A DNA stretch of 40,652 nt, from the NCBI GenBank assembly GCA_016215105.1, contig JACRLJ010000031.1:1-40652 (forward strand), given 5' to 3'. The position numbers and the translations under genes were made by a program. The notes beneath the pieces are model-generated. The model was not told where the DNA came from and searched no databases. It saw nothing but the letters and a program-made list of their open reading frames with translations. Of the stretch, positions 1 through 8,570 are shown piece by piece (the first letter of the stretch is position 1; each line of letters starts with the position of its first letter). The stretch is from Candidatus Hydrogenedentota bacterium. GTDB taxonomy: Bacteria > Hydrogenedentota > Hydrogenedentia > Hydrogenedentales > SLHB01.

Positions 1-135
1 GCGTGTCAGCATAGCGCGGCGCCGGCAGATGCGGACATGGTGACGAGTCTGTAGGCCCGGGAATCGCAACGTCCACAAACACAGGGGCGGCAGGGCGCCG
101 CCGGCGCGCGATGCAGTAGGAAAGGCAGTATCCGA
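1..135. other. Leader region before the first gene, with a GC hairpin
   Basis: No complete gene fits here. Two plus-strand frames are open from the window edge to stops at 52-54 and 41-43, so the tail of an upstream gene may be present, but I cannot choose between them. A perfect 6-bp GC stem (86-91 pairing with 97-102, 5-nt loop) lies just before the ribosome binding site AGGAAAGG (118-125) of the oxidoreductase gene. The hairpin could end an upstream transcript or sit in the leader. No T-run follows it. Confidence 0.3.
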
Positions 136-1158
136 ATGCTAAATGTTGGCCTGATAGGCTATGGCTACTGGGGACCGAACCTCGCGCGGAATTTCGACCG
201 GCGCGCGGAGTGCCGTTTGGCCCAGATATCCGATATGCGGGAGAACCGGCGCGCGCTCGCCAAAGCAGCGTTTCCGCACACGGAAGTGGTGGACGACGAG
301 CGCATCCTGGCGGCGCCGGATATCGACGTGATGGTTATCGCCACACCGGTGTTCACCCACTTTGACTTGGCGAAGAAAGCTCTGCTTAACGGGAAACACG
401 TCTGGATCGAGAAACCGATGACGTCGAATTCGGAGCAGGCGCGTGAATTGGTGGAACTCGCCGAGAGCAAGGGTTTGACGCTGATGGTCGACCACACATT
501 CCTGTTCACGGGCGCCGTGCAGAAGATGAAGGAACTGGTGGACTCCGGAGAACTCGGCGACCTCTACTACTACGATTCGGTGCGCATCAATCTGGGCCTG
601 TTCCAACACGACATCAACGTAATCTGGGACTTGGCGCCGCACGATCTGTCCATCATGGACTATCTGCTCGGACCGTCAGTCCGGGCGGTCTCCGCGCAAG
701 GCTCCGATCATTTCAAGACCGGCTTCGAGGATGTGGCTTACGTTAACGTCTTCTACGATAACAATCTCATGGCCCACTTCAGCTTGAACTGGCTGTCTCC
801 GGTGAAGATCCGGCGCACCATCGTTGGCGGCGCCAAGAAGATGCTCGTATGGGACGACGTCAGCCAGGAAGAGAAGATCAAGATCTACAATAAGGGGATG
901 GAAGTAACCACGCGCGAGGGCGTCTACCGAATCCTTGCCACGCCCCGCGTTGGCGACATGACGGCGCCCGTCATATCCAACACCGAGGCCCTCGCCACCG
1001 AGGTGGATTACTTCATCTCGTGTATTCGCGAGAAGAAGCGTCCAATCAACGATGGTCACGCGGGGCTCCGTGTCGTGTCGATTCTCGAGGCCACGGACCA
1101 GTCGCTTCGCGAAGGCGGCAAGATCATCGAACTTTCTTCGCGCCAGACGCGCTCATGA
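136..1158 (+). CDS. Gfo/Idh/MocA-family NAD(P)-dependent sugar oxidoreductase (WbpB/WlbA-like)
   Basis: A 340-residue cytoplasmic dehydrogenase. The N-terminus shows a Rossmann nucleotide-binding motif (GLIGYGYWG, residues 5-13), and the family's EKP signature is at residues 92-94 (WIEKPM). Length fits the family. AGGAAAGG lies about 10 nt before the ATG. The stop overlaps the start of an N-acetyltransferase (ATGA), which itself overlaps a DegT aminotransferase. In the Wbp/Wlb pathway these three enzymes oxidise the sugar C3, aminate it and acetylate it, giving 2,3-diacetamido sugars, so a UDP-sugar 3-dehydrogenase role is likely. The family assignment is firm; the exact substrate is inferred from neighbours only. 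A QdtC/FdtC-type 3-amino-6-deoxy sugar pathway is an alternative. Confidence 0.85.
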   Translation: MLNVGLIGYGYWGPNLARNFDRRAECRLAQISDMRENRRALAKAAFPHTEVVDDERILAAPDIDVMVIATPVFTHFDLAKKALLNGKHVWIEKPMTSNSEQARELVELAESKGLTLMVDHTFLFTGAVQKMKELVDSGELGDLYYYDSVRINLGLFQHDINVIWDLAPHDLSIMDYLLGPSVRAVSAQGSDHFKTGFEDVAYVNVFYDNNLMAHFSLNWLSPVKIRRTIVGGAKKMLVWDDVSQEEKIKIYNKGMEVTTREGVYRILATPRVGDMTAPVISNTEALATEVDYFISCIREKKRPINDGHAGLRVVSILEATDQSLREGGKIIELSSRQTRS

Positions 1159-1640
1159 CCATGGAAACCTATAACCGCATCGCCCCCGACGTAATACTGG
1201 GCAACGACGTACGGCTGGCGTGCTTCATTAACGCATACGGCTGCGCCATTGGCGACCGCACGAAGGTTGGCGCTTTTGTGGAGATACAAAAGGGTGTGAC
1301 GATTGGCGCGGACTGCAAAATATCGAGCCACAGCTTTCTATGCGAGGGGGTTACGGTCGAAGACGGGGTCTTCATAGGCCACAGCGTAACGTTCATTAAC
1401 GACAAGTACCCGAGGGCCACCAATACGGATGGATCGCTTCAGACCGAAGCGGATTGGCGTGTCAGCCCGACCCGTGTCGGCATCCGCGCGTCCATCGGCT
1501 CCGGAACAACAATACTGTGCGGGGTCACCATCGGCGCCGGCGCCATTATCGGCGCGGGAAGCGTGGTGACAAAGTCCGTCCCGCCGGGCGAGATCTGGGC
1601 CGGTAATCCGGCCCGTTTCTTCCGCAACGTGGAGGCGTGA
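1155..1640 (+). CDS. Left-handed beta-helix sugar N-acetyltransferase (WbpD/QdtC type)
   Basis: 161 residues from the ATG at 1155, which overlaps the previous stop by four bases. The frame is open further upstream, but those residues would be out-of-frame shadow of the oxidoreductase. The protein is built of hexapeptide turns (for example GVTIGADCKI and GVTIGAGAIIGAGSVV) typical of acyl-CoA-dependent left-handed beta-helix transferases. It carries the segment HSVTFINDKYPRA, which is typical of acetyltransferases acting on nucleotide-linked 3-amino sugars; its histidine is the likely base. It most likely acetylates the amino group installed by the following aminotransferase. The acyl-transferase fold is certain; the choice between UDP-3-amino-glucuronate and dTDP-3-amino-deoxyhexose is not resolved. 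Confidence 0.85.
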   Translation: MTMETYNRIAPDVILGNDVRLACFINAYGCAIGDRTKVGAFVEIQKGVTIGADCKISSHSFLCEGVTVEDGVFIGHSVTFINDKYPRATNTDGSLQTEADWRVSPTRVGIRASIGSGTTILCGVTIGAGAIIGAGSVVTKSVPPGEIWAGNPARFFRNVEA

Positions 1641-2746
1641 TGAACGTACCTTTCCTGGATCTCAAGGCGCAACATCGTCCGCTCAAAGAGGAGATTTTGG
1701 CGCTTTGGAGCGGAATACTCGATTCCGCCGGGTTCGTCGGCGGTGAGCACGTCACGGCGTTCGAGCAGGAATTCGCGGCCGCGTGCGGCGCGAAGCACGC
1801 TGTCGCCCTCGCGAGCGGCACCGACGCCCTCAGGTTTGCGCTCATCGCGCACGGGCTGAAACCCGGAGATGAGGTCATCACTGTACCCAACACGTTCATT
1901 GCGACCGTCGAGGCAATAAGCCAGGCGGGTGGAACGTCCGTATTTGTCGACATTGACCCAGCGACCTATAACCTCGACCCGGCCAAGATCGAGGCGGCCA
2001 TCACCTCGCGCACGAAGGGAATTGTGCCGGTCCACTTGTACGGACAGCCGGCGGACCTGGACCCCATCGAAGCCATCGCGAGAAAACACGGACTCTGGGT
2101 CGTCGAGGACGCCGCGCAAGCGCAACTCGCCGAGTACAGAGGCCAGAAGATTGGTTCCCGAAGCAACCTGGCCGAGTTCTCGTTCTATCCCGGGAAGAAC
2201 TTGGGCGCTTGCGGCGAAGCCGGGGCTGTGACAACTCAGGATGCCGATATCGCCGCCCGAATCCGGATGTTGCGCGACCACGGCCAAAGCAAGAAATATC
2301 ACCACGAGATCGAAGGCTACAACGGACGTTGCGATGCCCTCCAGGCGGCGGCGTTGCGGGTCAAGCTTCGTCACCTATCCGAGTGGAACAAATTGCGGCG
2401 CGCGCACGCGCAACGCTATATCGAGAGACTCAGCGGCGCAACCGGGATTGCCTTGCCGGCCACTGCGCCCCACTGTCTGCCGATTTGGCACCTTTTCGTG
2501 ATTCAGGTCGATAACCGGGACGCCGTGCAGAAGGCGCTGAAAGAAAGGGGTATTGATAGCGGACTTCACTATCCCGTTCCATTGCACCTGCAAAACGCCT
2601 ACCGGAGCATGGGCCTTGGACCCGGCGCCTTTCCGGTCGCCGAGAAGTGCGCGAGCCGGCTGCTTTCTCTTCCGATGTTCCCGGAACTGACTGGCGGCCA
2701 GATCGACTACGTGTGCGCCAGTCTGGCCGAGATTGTGCGCCAGTGA
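1640..2746 (+). CDS. DegT/DnrJ/EryC1 PLP-dependent sugar aminotransferase
   Basis: 368 residues, fold-type I aminotransferase. The internal aldimine lysine is K186 in FSFYPGKNLGA; VEDAAQA (155-161) holds the aspartate that contacts the PLP pyridine nitrogen, and SGTDAL (59-64) the phosphate-binding region. The chosen ATG (1640) overlaps the previous TGA and has GGAGG four bases before it; a GTG at 1637 is also possible. It transfers an amino group from glutamate to a keto-sugar nucleotide, here probably the 3-keto product of the first gene, before acetylation. The three genes form one translationally coupled unit. A second, related aminotransferase lies at 6.4 kb. Confidence 0.88.
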   Translation: MNVPFLDLKAQHRPLKEEILALWSGILDSAGFVGGEHVTAFEQEFAAACGAKHAVALASGTDALRFALIAHGLKPGDEVITVPNTFIATVEAISQAGGTSVFVDIDPATYNLDPAKIEAAITSRTKGIVPVHLYGQPADLDPIEAIARKHGLWVVEDAAQAQLAEYRGQKIGSRSNLAEFSFYPGKNLGACGEAGAVTTQDADIAARIRMLRDHGQSKKYHHEIEGYNGRCDALQAAALRVKLRHLSEWNKLRRAHAQRYIERLSGATGIALPATAPHCLPIWHLFVIQVDNRDAVQKALKERGIDSGLHYPVPLHLQNAYRSMGLGPGAFPVAEKCASRLLSLPMFPELTGGQIDYVCASLAEIVRQ

Positions 2747-2809
2747 TGTTCCATAGTCTGTTTGCCGGCTCTTGGCTGGGTCTTGATCGACGAATACACG
2801 GGGCGTTCT

Positions 2810-2839
2810 TTGTCCGGGCCTCCAAGGTTTTGTTATAGT
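2810..2839 (+). promoter_or_regulatory. Candidate extended -10 promoter for the Wzz-like gene
   Basis: TTGTCC (2810-2815) and TATAGT (2834-2839) are separated by 18 bases, and TG stands one base before the -10 box (2831-2832), the extended -10 arrangement. It is the best sigma-70-like match in the 193-bp gap between the aminotransferase and the Wzz-like gene and would give a leader of roughly 95 nt. Seen by eye only; no start site is known. Confidence 0.4.
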
Positions 2840-2939
2840 GTGAACGAGAATTCGAGATATCTGCTTCAGTTGTAGTGCGATGGCGTCACTGCGTTCCTGT
2901 TATGCTCCCAAGTAGTAGAAATAACGCCGAGGATACCGA

Positions 2940-4238
2940 ATGTTAAATGAGACCACACTCCAATACATCAGAGCGATTTACAGGCAACGAAAGCTTGTAA
3001 TAGCCGTCACGGCTCTGGCGTTTCTGGCGAGTCTGGGCAAAGAACTTCTCAAGGGCAATCAATACACTTCCGAGACCACACTCGTCGTCACTACCGTGCC
3101 GTTCAAGGAGGCAGAGCCCCGCGTTCCCGGCGCAATGAATCCCAAAGCCTATGAGTCGCTGGCCGAGTCGATGGATGTTATAGGGCAACTGCTGGCCCGT
3201 CTCGACAAGGAAAAAGCCTTTCCGGACGGGACGCCCGAGATTCGCGATTTCTTGAGGATGCTTAGGGCGACGACAATCACGGTCGATCCCACTACCCGCC
3301 CGGTCAACTACGCTCCACTGCTGGTGCTCGGCGCCACAGCTGAAAACGCCGTGTTGGCGCAGACTATCGCAAACGCGTGGGCGGACATCATGATTGATGT
3401 CGCGCATCGCGCCAACATGATGCAGATCTCCGCCGCCAAGGAAGTGCTTGGAAAACAGAAGGCCAGCCAGCAGGCGATTCTGGACACCATCTGGATCAAA
3501 CAAAGTGAAGAGGAATCCCTATGGGATGTGGACCTGATGAGACTCGAACTGGAGAAGCGGCAGGAGCTTATCGTCGATCAGGAGAAACAACTGGCGTCCA
3601 CCCAGGTGAGTTTGAAGGGGGCCGAGCAACAATTGGTGGCCGCCCAGGAGAAGCTCAAGACCGAGCCCGAAATCAAGGAGTTGTTCAAGTCTCCCGCGGA
3701 TACCGCGTGGTGGATTGTCACCAGCGAGAACAAGGGGGACGCGGTTAAGGCGGACTTGGAGAAGAAGGGGATGGTGTCTCAGGAGTTGAACCCCAACTAC
3801 GTCACGCTGACCGGCGAGATTAACAAGAATCTTCAACAGGTGGCAGGCTTCAAGGCTTCGCTTGACCAGTTGACCCTGGAGATCGAGAGACTCCGCAAAC
3901 AGCAGGCTGAAGTTCAGGCCAACTTGGCCAAACACGAACTAGCCCAGACTCGTCTGGATACCGAAGAAGAGTATATGAAGTCTTCGCTCGTGGAAATCGC
4001 TCAGTTGGATCTGTCGCTGGATGCAGGGAACAACATGGCTACCATCAAGTCAGACGCCGGCATCGCTCCGGTGGGCCTGAACCGGTTGAGCGATGAGACC
4101 TATGTTCCCGAACAGCCCGGAATGCTGGGGCGCAAGGGACGGGTGCTAGCGTCAACCGTTCTTGGTTTCCTGCTTGCGGTCGGATACGCCGTTAGCGGGA
4201 TAGTGATCGCGCCGGTTATGAAACTCGTCAAACAATAA
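2940..4238 (+). CDS. Wzz-like polysaccharide chain-length / co-polymerase membrane protein
   Basis: 432 residues with the layout of polysaccharide co-polymerases: a short cytoplasmic N-terminus, a first membrane helix at about 18-35, a long charged and largely coiled-coil external region (about 150-370, rich in Glu/Gln/Leu), and a second membrane helix at about 400-425. GAGGA six bases before the ATG supports the start. No Walker motif or tyrosine-kinase domain follows the second helix, so it is not a fused Wzc-type kinase. It probably sets glycan length or forms part of an export complex for the polysaccharide made by neighbouring genes. No Wzx or Wzy candidate is visible in the window. The primary sequence is diverged, so the call rests mainly on topology and context. 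Confidence 0.7.
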   Translation: MLNETTLQYIRAIYRQRKLVIAVTALAFLASLGKELLKGNQYTSETTLVVTTVPFKEAEPRVPGAMNPKAYESLAESMDVIGQLLARLDKEKAFPDGTPEIRDFLRMLRATTITVDPTTRPVNYAPLLVLGATAENAVLAQTIANAWADIMIDVAHRANMMQISAAKEVLGKQKASQQAILDTIWIKQSEEESLWDVDLMRLELEKRQELIVDQEKQLASTQVSLKGAEQQLVAAQEKLKTEPEIKELFKSPADTAWWIVTSENKGDAVKADLEKKGMVSQELNPNYVTLTGEINKNLQQVAGFKASLDQLTLEIERLRKQQAEVQANLAKHELAQTRLDTEEEYMKSSLVEIAQLDLSLDAGNNMATIKSDAGIAPVGLNRLSDETYVPEQPGMLGRKGRVLASTVLGFLLAVGYAVSGIVIAPVMKLVKQ

Positions 4239-4295
4239 CGCGCTCGCTTGCCCCGCAACTAGTCCTGAGCCGCCATCGAGATTGCGGACGGCGTT

Positions 4296-5351
4296 TCACT
4301 TCGGCGCGTTCGGGGTTTCGGCCGTCAATTCGAACAGGTTCAGCTTTTCCAGAGCAAGGCAAATGACCCCCAGCAACACCACCGGGGCCTCCAAAGCGAA
4401 GTAGGAGACCAACGCAAAGGCCTTGGCTTGCGTATCGGGCAACCCCGGAACCAACATGCTCAACGCCACCACAATGGGTACCTGATACTGGCCGAGCAGA
4501 CCCGGCGTACTCGGCACACTTATGCCCACTCCCAAAATCGCAATCTGCGCAAACGCAAAGAACCAGGGCGCTTGTATGTGAAAGGCGTATACGAGGCACT
4601 GCGTAGCAAGAAGGTAGGATGCCCACGTCACCAGGGTCATGGCCAACGCCATTGCCAACGCCCGCCCGGACTCGAAAACCATCAGGCCGCCAGCCGCCTG
4701 GGTCAGCAACCGGCAGGACCAATCAGCAAAGCGTCGGGAGATTCGCCCCACAATCGCCCGAATGACCTGTAGTGCGCGCGCCTGATTCAGATACAGCGCC
4801 GCCATGACCGGTATAGCCACTACCACCAGTCCGCCAGTGATTGCCGCGGCTGCGCGCACCTGAGCCGCCGAAAACACCACGTCCTTTGGCAAGCCCAACG
4901 TTTCGCGAGGCAATTCCAAGTCTGCGGTATTCCACATGGCAAACGCGGCGATGGCCATCACTATCGCCATCCCAAATAGGTCAGCCACGCGGTCCATAGC
5001 CGCCAGCGCGACCGCTTTCGCCACCGCGATTCCCGTCAAACGGGTCAGCGTCAGCGCCCGAACGATTTCTCCAAGACGAAACGGCAACACGAAGTTCGCG
5101 GTATATCCGATTTGAGTCGCGCTGAGCAGATGACGAAAGGAAACGGGTTGAACCGGACGGACGATATAGTCCCACCGCTGAACGCGAACCACAACGCCGA
5201 GCGCTACCGCGATCTGGCTCGCGAGCAGCCATCGGATGTCTTGCCTCCGCACCGCGTCCCAGAGTTCCGCAATAGTGGTGTTGCGGAAGAGCAGCCATAA
5301 AAGGCCCGCCGCAATGACGATACCCACACCTATCTTTGCTACTCGTCTCAC
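4296..5351 (-). CDS. Flippase-like integral membrane protein (LPG synthase TM / YbhN superfamily)
   Basis: 351 residues from GTG at 5351, chosen because AAGGG lies six bases upstream and the first membrane helix follows at once (VAKIGVGIVIAAGLLWLLF). A TTG at 5480 would add 43 residues with no recognisable character. Several further hydrophobic helices and a polar stretch with RWDYIVRP and LPFRLGEIVRA match the lysylphosphatidylglycerol-synthase TM / UPF0104 superfamily, whose members occur in glycan loci and are often called flippase-like. It lacks the soluble aminoacyl-transfer domain of MprF, so lipid lysylation is unlikely. It runs against the Wzz-like gene (57-base convergent gap). A role in lipid-linked sugar handling is inference. 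Confidence 0.75.
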   Translation of the reverse strand: MRRVAKIGVGIVIAAGLLWLLFRNTTIAELWDAVRRQDIRWLLASQIAVALGVVVRVQRWDYIVRPVQPVSFRHLLSATQIGYTANFVLPFRLGEIVRALTLTRLTGIAVAKAVALAAMDRVADLFGMAIVMAIAAFAMWNTADLELPRETLGLPKDVVFSAAQVRAAAAITGGLVVVAIPVMAALYLNQARALQVIRAIVGRISRRFADWSCRLLTQAAGGLMVFESGRALAMALAMTLVTWASYLLATQCLVYAFHIQAPWFFAFAQIAILGVGISVPSTPGLLGQYQVPIVVALSMLVPGLPDTQAKAFALVSYFALEAPVVLLGVICLALEKLNLFELTAETPNAPK

Positions 5352-5561
5352 ACTAATCCCTTGAGCCCGTGCGGCCTCGCTGCGGCTGAGCACCCACCCT
5401 ACCACAGCGGCACGAAGTGTTTCCAAGCCCGTAAACGCTCCGGACGCGCATCCAGAAAGCCAATCTGGCCGGATTCCCAAACTCTCAAAGCGTCCTGACC
5501 GGAACCCGGCGTATCAGCGGTGTGACCTCGTAGTCCGCGGCGCGTACCTTACTTGCGGAGA

Positions 5562-5589
5562 TGACCCCAATTACTAAACTATATATAAT
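5562..5589 (+). promoter_or_regulatory. Candidate promoter with a perfect TATAAT box before the GT2 gene
   Basis: TATAAT at 5584-5589 sits in an AT-rich pocket (ACTATATATAATG) of an otherwise GC-rich divergent gap. The best -35 with a workable 16-base spacer is the weak TGACCC at 5562-5567. It points to the glycosyltransferase starting at 5659, about 65 nt downstream. The -10 is convincing by eye, the -35 is not. Confidence 0.35.
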
Positions 5590-5658
5590 GCGCCCGCTTA
5601 CTCCGCCAGAGTCACGGTTGGAGCGCGTTTCGGATGAGGCGACTGGAGTGTCCATTGG

Positions 5659-6408
5659 ATGGCCAAGATGTCGGTGTCCATATTCTACCCGTGCTACAAC
5701 GACTGGGGCACTATTGGAAGCATGGTGTTGCTGACTATCGACACCGCCGAGCGGCTGGAGCTGGACTACGATCTGACGATCGTCGATGACGGCAGCAGAA
5801 GCAAGACGCTGGCGGTTCTGGATGAGATTGAAAAACAGTTTCCGCGGGTGCGCATTATCCGGCACGAGAAGAACCGGGGGTACGGCGGCGCGCTGCGCAC
5901 GGGTTTTGCCTCCGCGACGCGAGACTGGATTTTCTACACCGACGGTGACGCCCAATACGACGTGCGCGAGTTGGAGTTGCTCGTCGAAAAGGCGGGGCCC
6001 GGCGTAGATATCGTTCAAGGCTACACACTCCAACGGCACGATCCTCTGCACCGAATCATAATCGGACGCATTTACCACTGGACCGTGAAAGTCCTCTTTG
6101 GAATTCCGGTGCGCGATACGGACTGTGATTTCCGATTAATCCGCAGGGCGGTATTCGACCAGATTGAGTTGGTTCATAACAGCGGAATCATTTGCGCCGA
6201 GATGATGACCAAAATCTCGCGCGCCGGCTTCCGATTCGTCGAGGCGCCAGTCCACCACTACGAACGCACTTACGGAAAATCGCAGTTCTTCAATTTCTCG
6301 CGCTTAGTTCGAACCGCGATTGGACTGGGTAAACTGTGGCTCACCGAGGTCGTATTCTACCGGCTGCGTGGCCGCCGCGCGCCGGACGGAAAGAGCGCGA
6401 AGCCATGA
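5659..6408 (+). CDS. GT2 family glycosyltransferase (polyprenyl-phosphate sugar transferase-like)
   Basis: 249 residues, GT-A fold. SIFYPCYND at the N-terminus, TIVDDGS (nucleotide binding), [10 protein letters not shown], and the DGDAQYD metal-binding motif match the DPM1 / polyprenyl-phosphate glycosyltransferase branch of family 2. A later [11 protein letters not shown] segment fits the acceptor-side loop of the same branch. No membrane helices are seen, so it is a soluble or peripherally bound enzyme. It probably moves a sugar from a nucleotide donor to a lipid carrier or growing glycan at the inner face of the membrane. A second ATG at 5668 is possible. The stop overlaps the next gene's ATG (ATGA), so it is coupled to a sugar aminotransferase. 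Confidence 0.85.
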   Translation: MAKMSVSIFYPCYNDWGTIGSMVLLTIDTAERLELDYDLTIVDDGSRSKTLAVLDEIEKQFPRVRIIRHEKNRGYGGALRTGFASATRDWIFYTDGDAQYDVRELELLVEKAGPGVDIVQGYTLQRHDPLHRIIIGRIYHWTVKVLFGIPVRDTDCDFRLIRRAVFDQIELVHNSGIICAEMMTKISRAGFRFVEAPVHHYERTYGKSQFFNFSRLVRTAIGLGKLWLTEVVFYRLRGRRAPDGKSAKP

Positions 6409-7502
6409 TCCCATTTGGCGAAATGACCACTCAGTTCCAAACCATCGAGCCGGAAATTCGCCGCGCAATTGACGAGGTGCTTGCCAGCGGCTGGTTCATC
6501 CTGGGCAAGCAGGTGCAGGCGTTTGAGGAGGAATTCGCCGCCTACGTCGGGGCGAAACACGCCGTGGGCGTCGGGTCGGGAACGGAGGCGCTGCACCTCG
6601 CGTTACGCGCCGTTGGCGTCGGCGCCGGTGACGAGGTCGTCACGGTCGCAAACACGTGCGTGCCCACCGTGAGCGGAATTGCGTTCAGCGGCGCGACGCC
6701 CGTTCTTGTAGACTGTCATCCATCCACGCTAACGATGGACCCAAACCGTCTGCACGACGCCATTACCACCCGAACCAAAGCCATTGTCCCCGTTCATCTC
6801 TACGGCCATCCCTGCGATATGGCGCCGATTCTGGCCGTCGCCAGCCGCCGGGGAATACCCGTTATCGAGGATTGCGCGCAGGCGCACGGGGCCGAGTACC
6901 GCGGCGCGCGGTGCGGCGCCTTCGGCGCGGCGGCCGCGTTCAGCTTCTACCCCAGCAAGAACCTCGGAGCCTACGGTGACGGCGGCGCCGTCGTGACAAA
7001 TGATCCGGCGTTGGCGCAGACCGTCCGCATGTTGCGCAACTATGGCGAGGAACGGCGCTACCATCACACCATCCAAGGATTCAACAGCCGGCTCGATGAA
7101 ATGCAGGCGGCCATTCTGCGGGTGAAGCTCAAGCATCTAGACGCCTGGAACGAGGCGCGCTGCAATCGGGCCGCCGCCTACACGAGGCAGCTAGCGGACG
7201 TCCCGCTCGTGTTGCCTGCGGAGGCGTCATGGGCCAAGGCCATCTATCACTTGTTCGTCGTGCGCTGCGACCGGCGCGATGCGCTACAGGAGCATCTCAA
7301 GCGGCGCGAGATTGGTACCCTGATTCACTACCCAATCCCGATTCACCTGCAGAAGGCCTACGCCCACCTGGGCCGATCTACTGGCGACTATCCCGTCGCC
7401 GAAACCGCGTGCCAGCAGGTTCTGTCCTTGCCCATGTATCCCGAGCTTCCGGACGCGTCCATCACGGCAATCGCGCAGGCGATTCGGGAGTTTTTCGGAT
7501 AG
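6405..7502 (+). CDS. DegT/DnrJ/EryC1 PLP-dependent sugar aminotransferase, second copy
   Basis: 365 residues from the ATG that overlaps the GT2 stop by four bases. K185 in [17 protein letters not shown] is the PLP lysine, and [10 protein letters not shown] supplies the cofactor aspartate. It closely resembles the enzyme at 1640-2746 along its length (shared SGT.AL, VPVHLYG, NLGA blocks) but is clearly diverged, so it likely aminates a different keto-sugar or position. Its coupling with a glycosyltransferase, rather than with a dehydrogenase, suggests that its substrate is made elsewhere, perhaps by the SDR and oxidoreductase encoded on the opposite strand just downstream. Family firm, substrate unknown. 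Confidence 0.88.
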   Translation: MIPFGEMTTQFQTIEPEIRRAIDEVLASGWFILGKQVQAFEEEFAAYVGAKHAVGVGSGTEALHLALRAVGVGAGDEVVTVANTCVPTVSGIAFSGATPVLVDCHPSTLTMDPNRLHDAITTRTKAIVPVHLYGHPCDMAPILAVASRRGIPVIEDCAQAHGAEYRGARCGAFGAAAAFSFYPSKNLGAYGDGGAVVTNDPALAQTVRMLRNYGEERRYHHTIQGFNSRLDEMQAAILRVKLKHLDAWNEARCNRAAAYTRQLADVPLVLPAEASWAKAIYHLFVVRCDRRDALQEHLKRREIGTLIHYPIPIHLQKAYAHLGRSTGDYPVAETACQQVLSLPMYPELPDASITAIAQAIREFFG

Positions 7503-7529
7503 ACGCGACAATCGGTACACGCTTCCCCC

Positions 7530-8531
7530 TCAGGAAAAATAGGCGTCCATGCGCGCCTCGAAGAACTCCTTTGTCTTCCGCAGTCCCGTCGAAATGTCGG
7601 TGCTGGGGGTCCATCCCAGGACGTCTCTTATCTTCGCATTGGAGACGACTGCATCGCCCACATCGAGATTGACCCAATCGGCCGGCCACGCCACGTGAGT
7701 AACACTGCCCTTCCCGACAGCGGCAACCGCCATTTCCGCAAATTCGTTGATGGAATACCCTTGGTCCGCGGAGGCGAAGAAGACCCCGCCCGGCGCCGTC
7801 TCATGAACCCCGGCCAGTATCAAGGCATCCACGCAATCGTCCACGTACAACACGTTCCTCGATTGGGTCCCCTCGCCGTAGATCGTCAGCGGCTTGTCCT
7901 GCAACGCCCGCCCGATGAAGTAGTTCAGCACGCCCGCGTCGGCGCTGGAGATCTTCGCGCGTGGTCCGAAAATATTCGCCAGGCGAATGACACTGGCCTT
8001 CACGCCATAGACGTTGTGATAGATGAGATGGTACTTTTCGGCCACACTCTTATTTGCCGAATAGATGTCGACAGGAAACTCGGGATGCAATTCGTCAATG
8101 GAATTGTGAACCATCCGGCCGCACTGCGTGCTCGTGCCGACATATACCACGCGCGCGCCGGGATTCCCGCGCCGCACCCCTTCCAGGATGTTCATGGCCC
8201 CCTTGCAATTGATGTCGATATCCAGATAGGGATCTTTAAGTGAATACGTGTGAGATGTATGGCCGGCGCAATTGAAGATGATGTCCTGCTCCGCCAGGAT
8301 AGGACTAAGCAGGTTCGCGTCGCGAATATCATTGATGATAACCCGTACGCTTTGCCGGAAACCGTCGAGGTTGGCAAGATTTCCGCCTCCTCGCGACATC
8401 AGCGAATCGTATACCGTCACGCGGGCGCCGAGTTCAACGCAGCGAACGGCGAGATTGCTTCCAATGAAGCCAAGTCCGCCAAGGACCAGCACCCTTGAAT
8501 CGCGATATGTACCGGCGCCGGGAATGTTCAC
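7530..8531 (-). CDS. Extended SDR nucleotide-sugar epimerase/dehydratase
   Basis: 333 residues from GTG at 8531 (AGAGAG seven bases upstream); TTG at 8549 would add six residues. The N-terminal NAD(P) motif is GGLGFIG, the catalytic pair is YSANK (Y157, K161 from this start), with GTST just before it. NCAGHTSH and RLANIFGP further match the UDP-glucose 4-epimerase / dTDP-glucose dehydratase group. It should act on a nucleotide sugar in the cytoplasm. It is last in a minus-strand run with a Gfo/Idh/MocA dehydrogenase (38-39 bases upstream) and a sugar isomerase-like gene. Whether it is an epimerase, dehydratase or reductase cannot be told from the motifs. Confidence 0.85.
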   Translation of the reverse strand: MNIPGAGTYRDSRVLVLGGLGFIGSNLAVRCVELGARVTVYDSLMSRGGGNLANLDGFRQSVRVIINDIRDANLLSPILAEQDIIFNCAGHTSHTYSLKDPYLDIDINCKGAMNILEGVRRGNPGARVVYVGTSTQCGRMVHNSIDELHPEFPVDIYSANKSVAEKYHLIYHNVYGVKASVIRLANIFGPRAKISSADAGVLNYFIGRALQDKPLTIYGEGTQSRNVLYVDDCVDALILAGVHETAPGGVFFASADQGYSINEFAEMAVAAVGKGSVTHVAWPADWVNLDVGDAVVSNAKIRDVLGWTPSTDISTGLRKTKEFFEARMDAYFS

Positions 8532-8570
8532 ACCGAAACTCTCTTTCAATCGTGCGGCGCAAACGCCGCG

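Noticed and set aside
2647-2838. 63-residue plus-strand open frame after the first aminotransferase
   Set aside because: It starts inside the aminotransferase gene in another frame and covers the candidate promoter; no supporting site.
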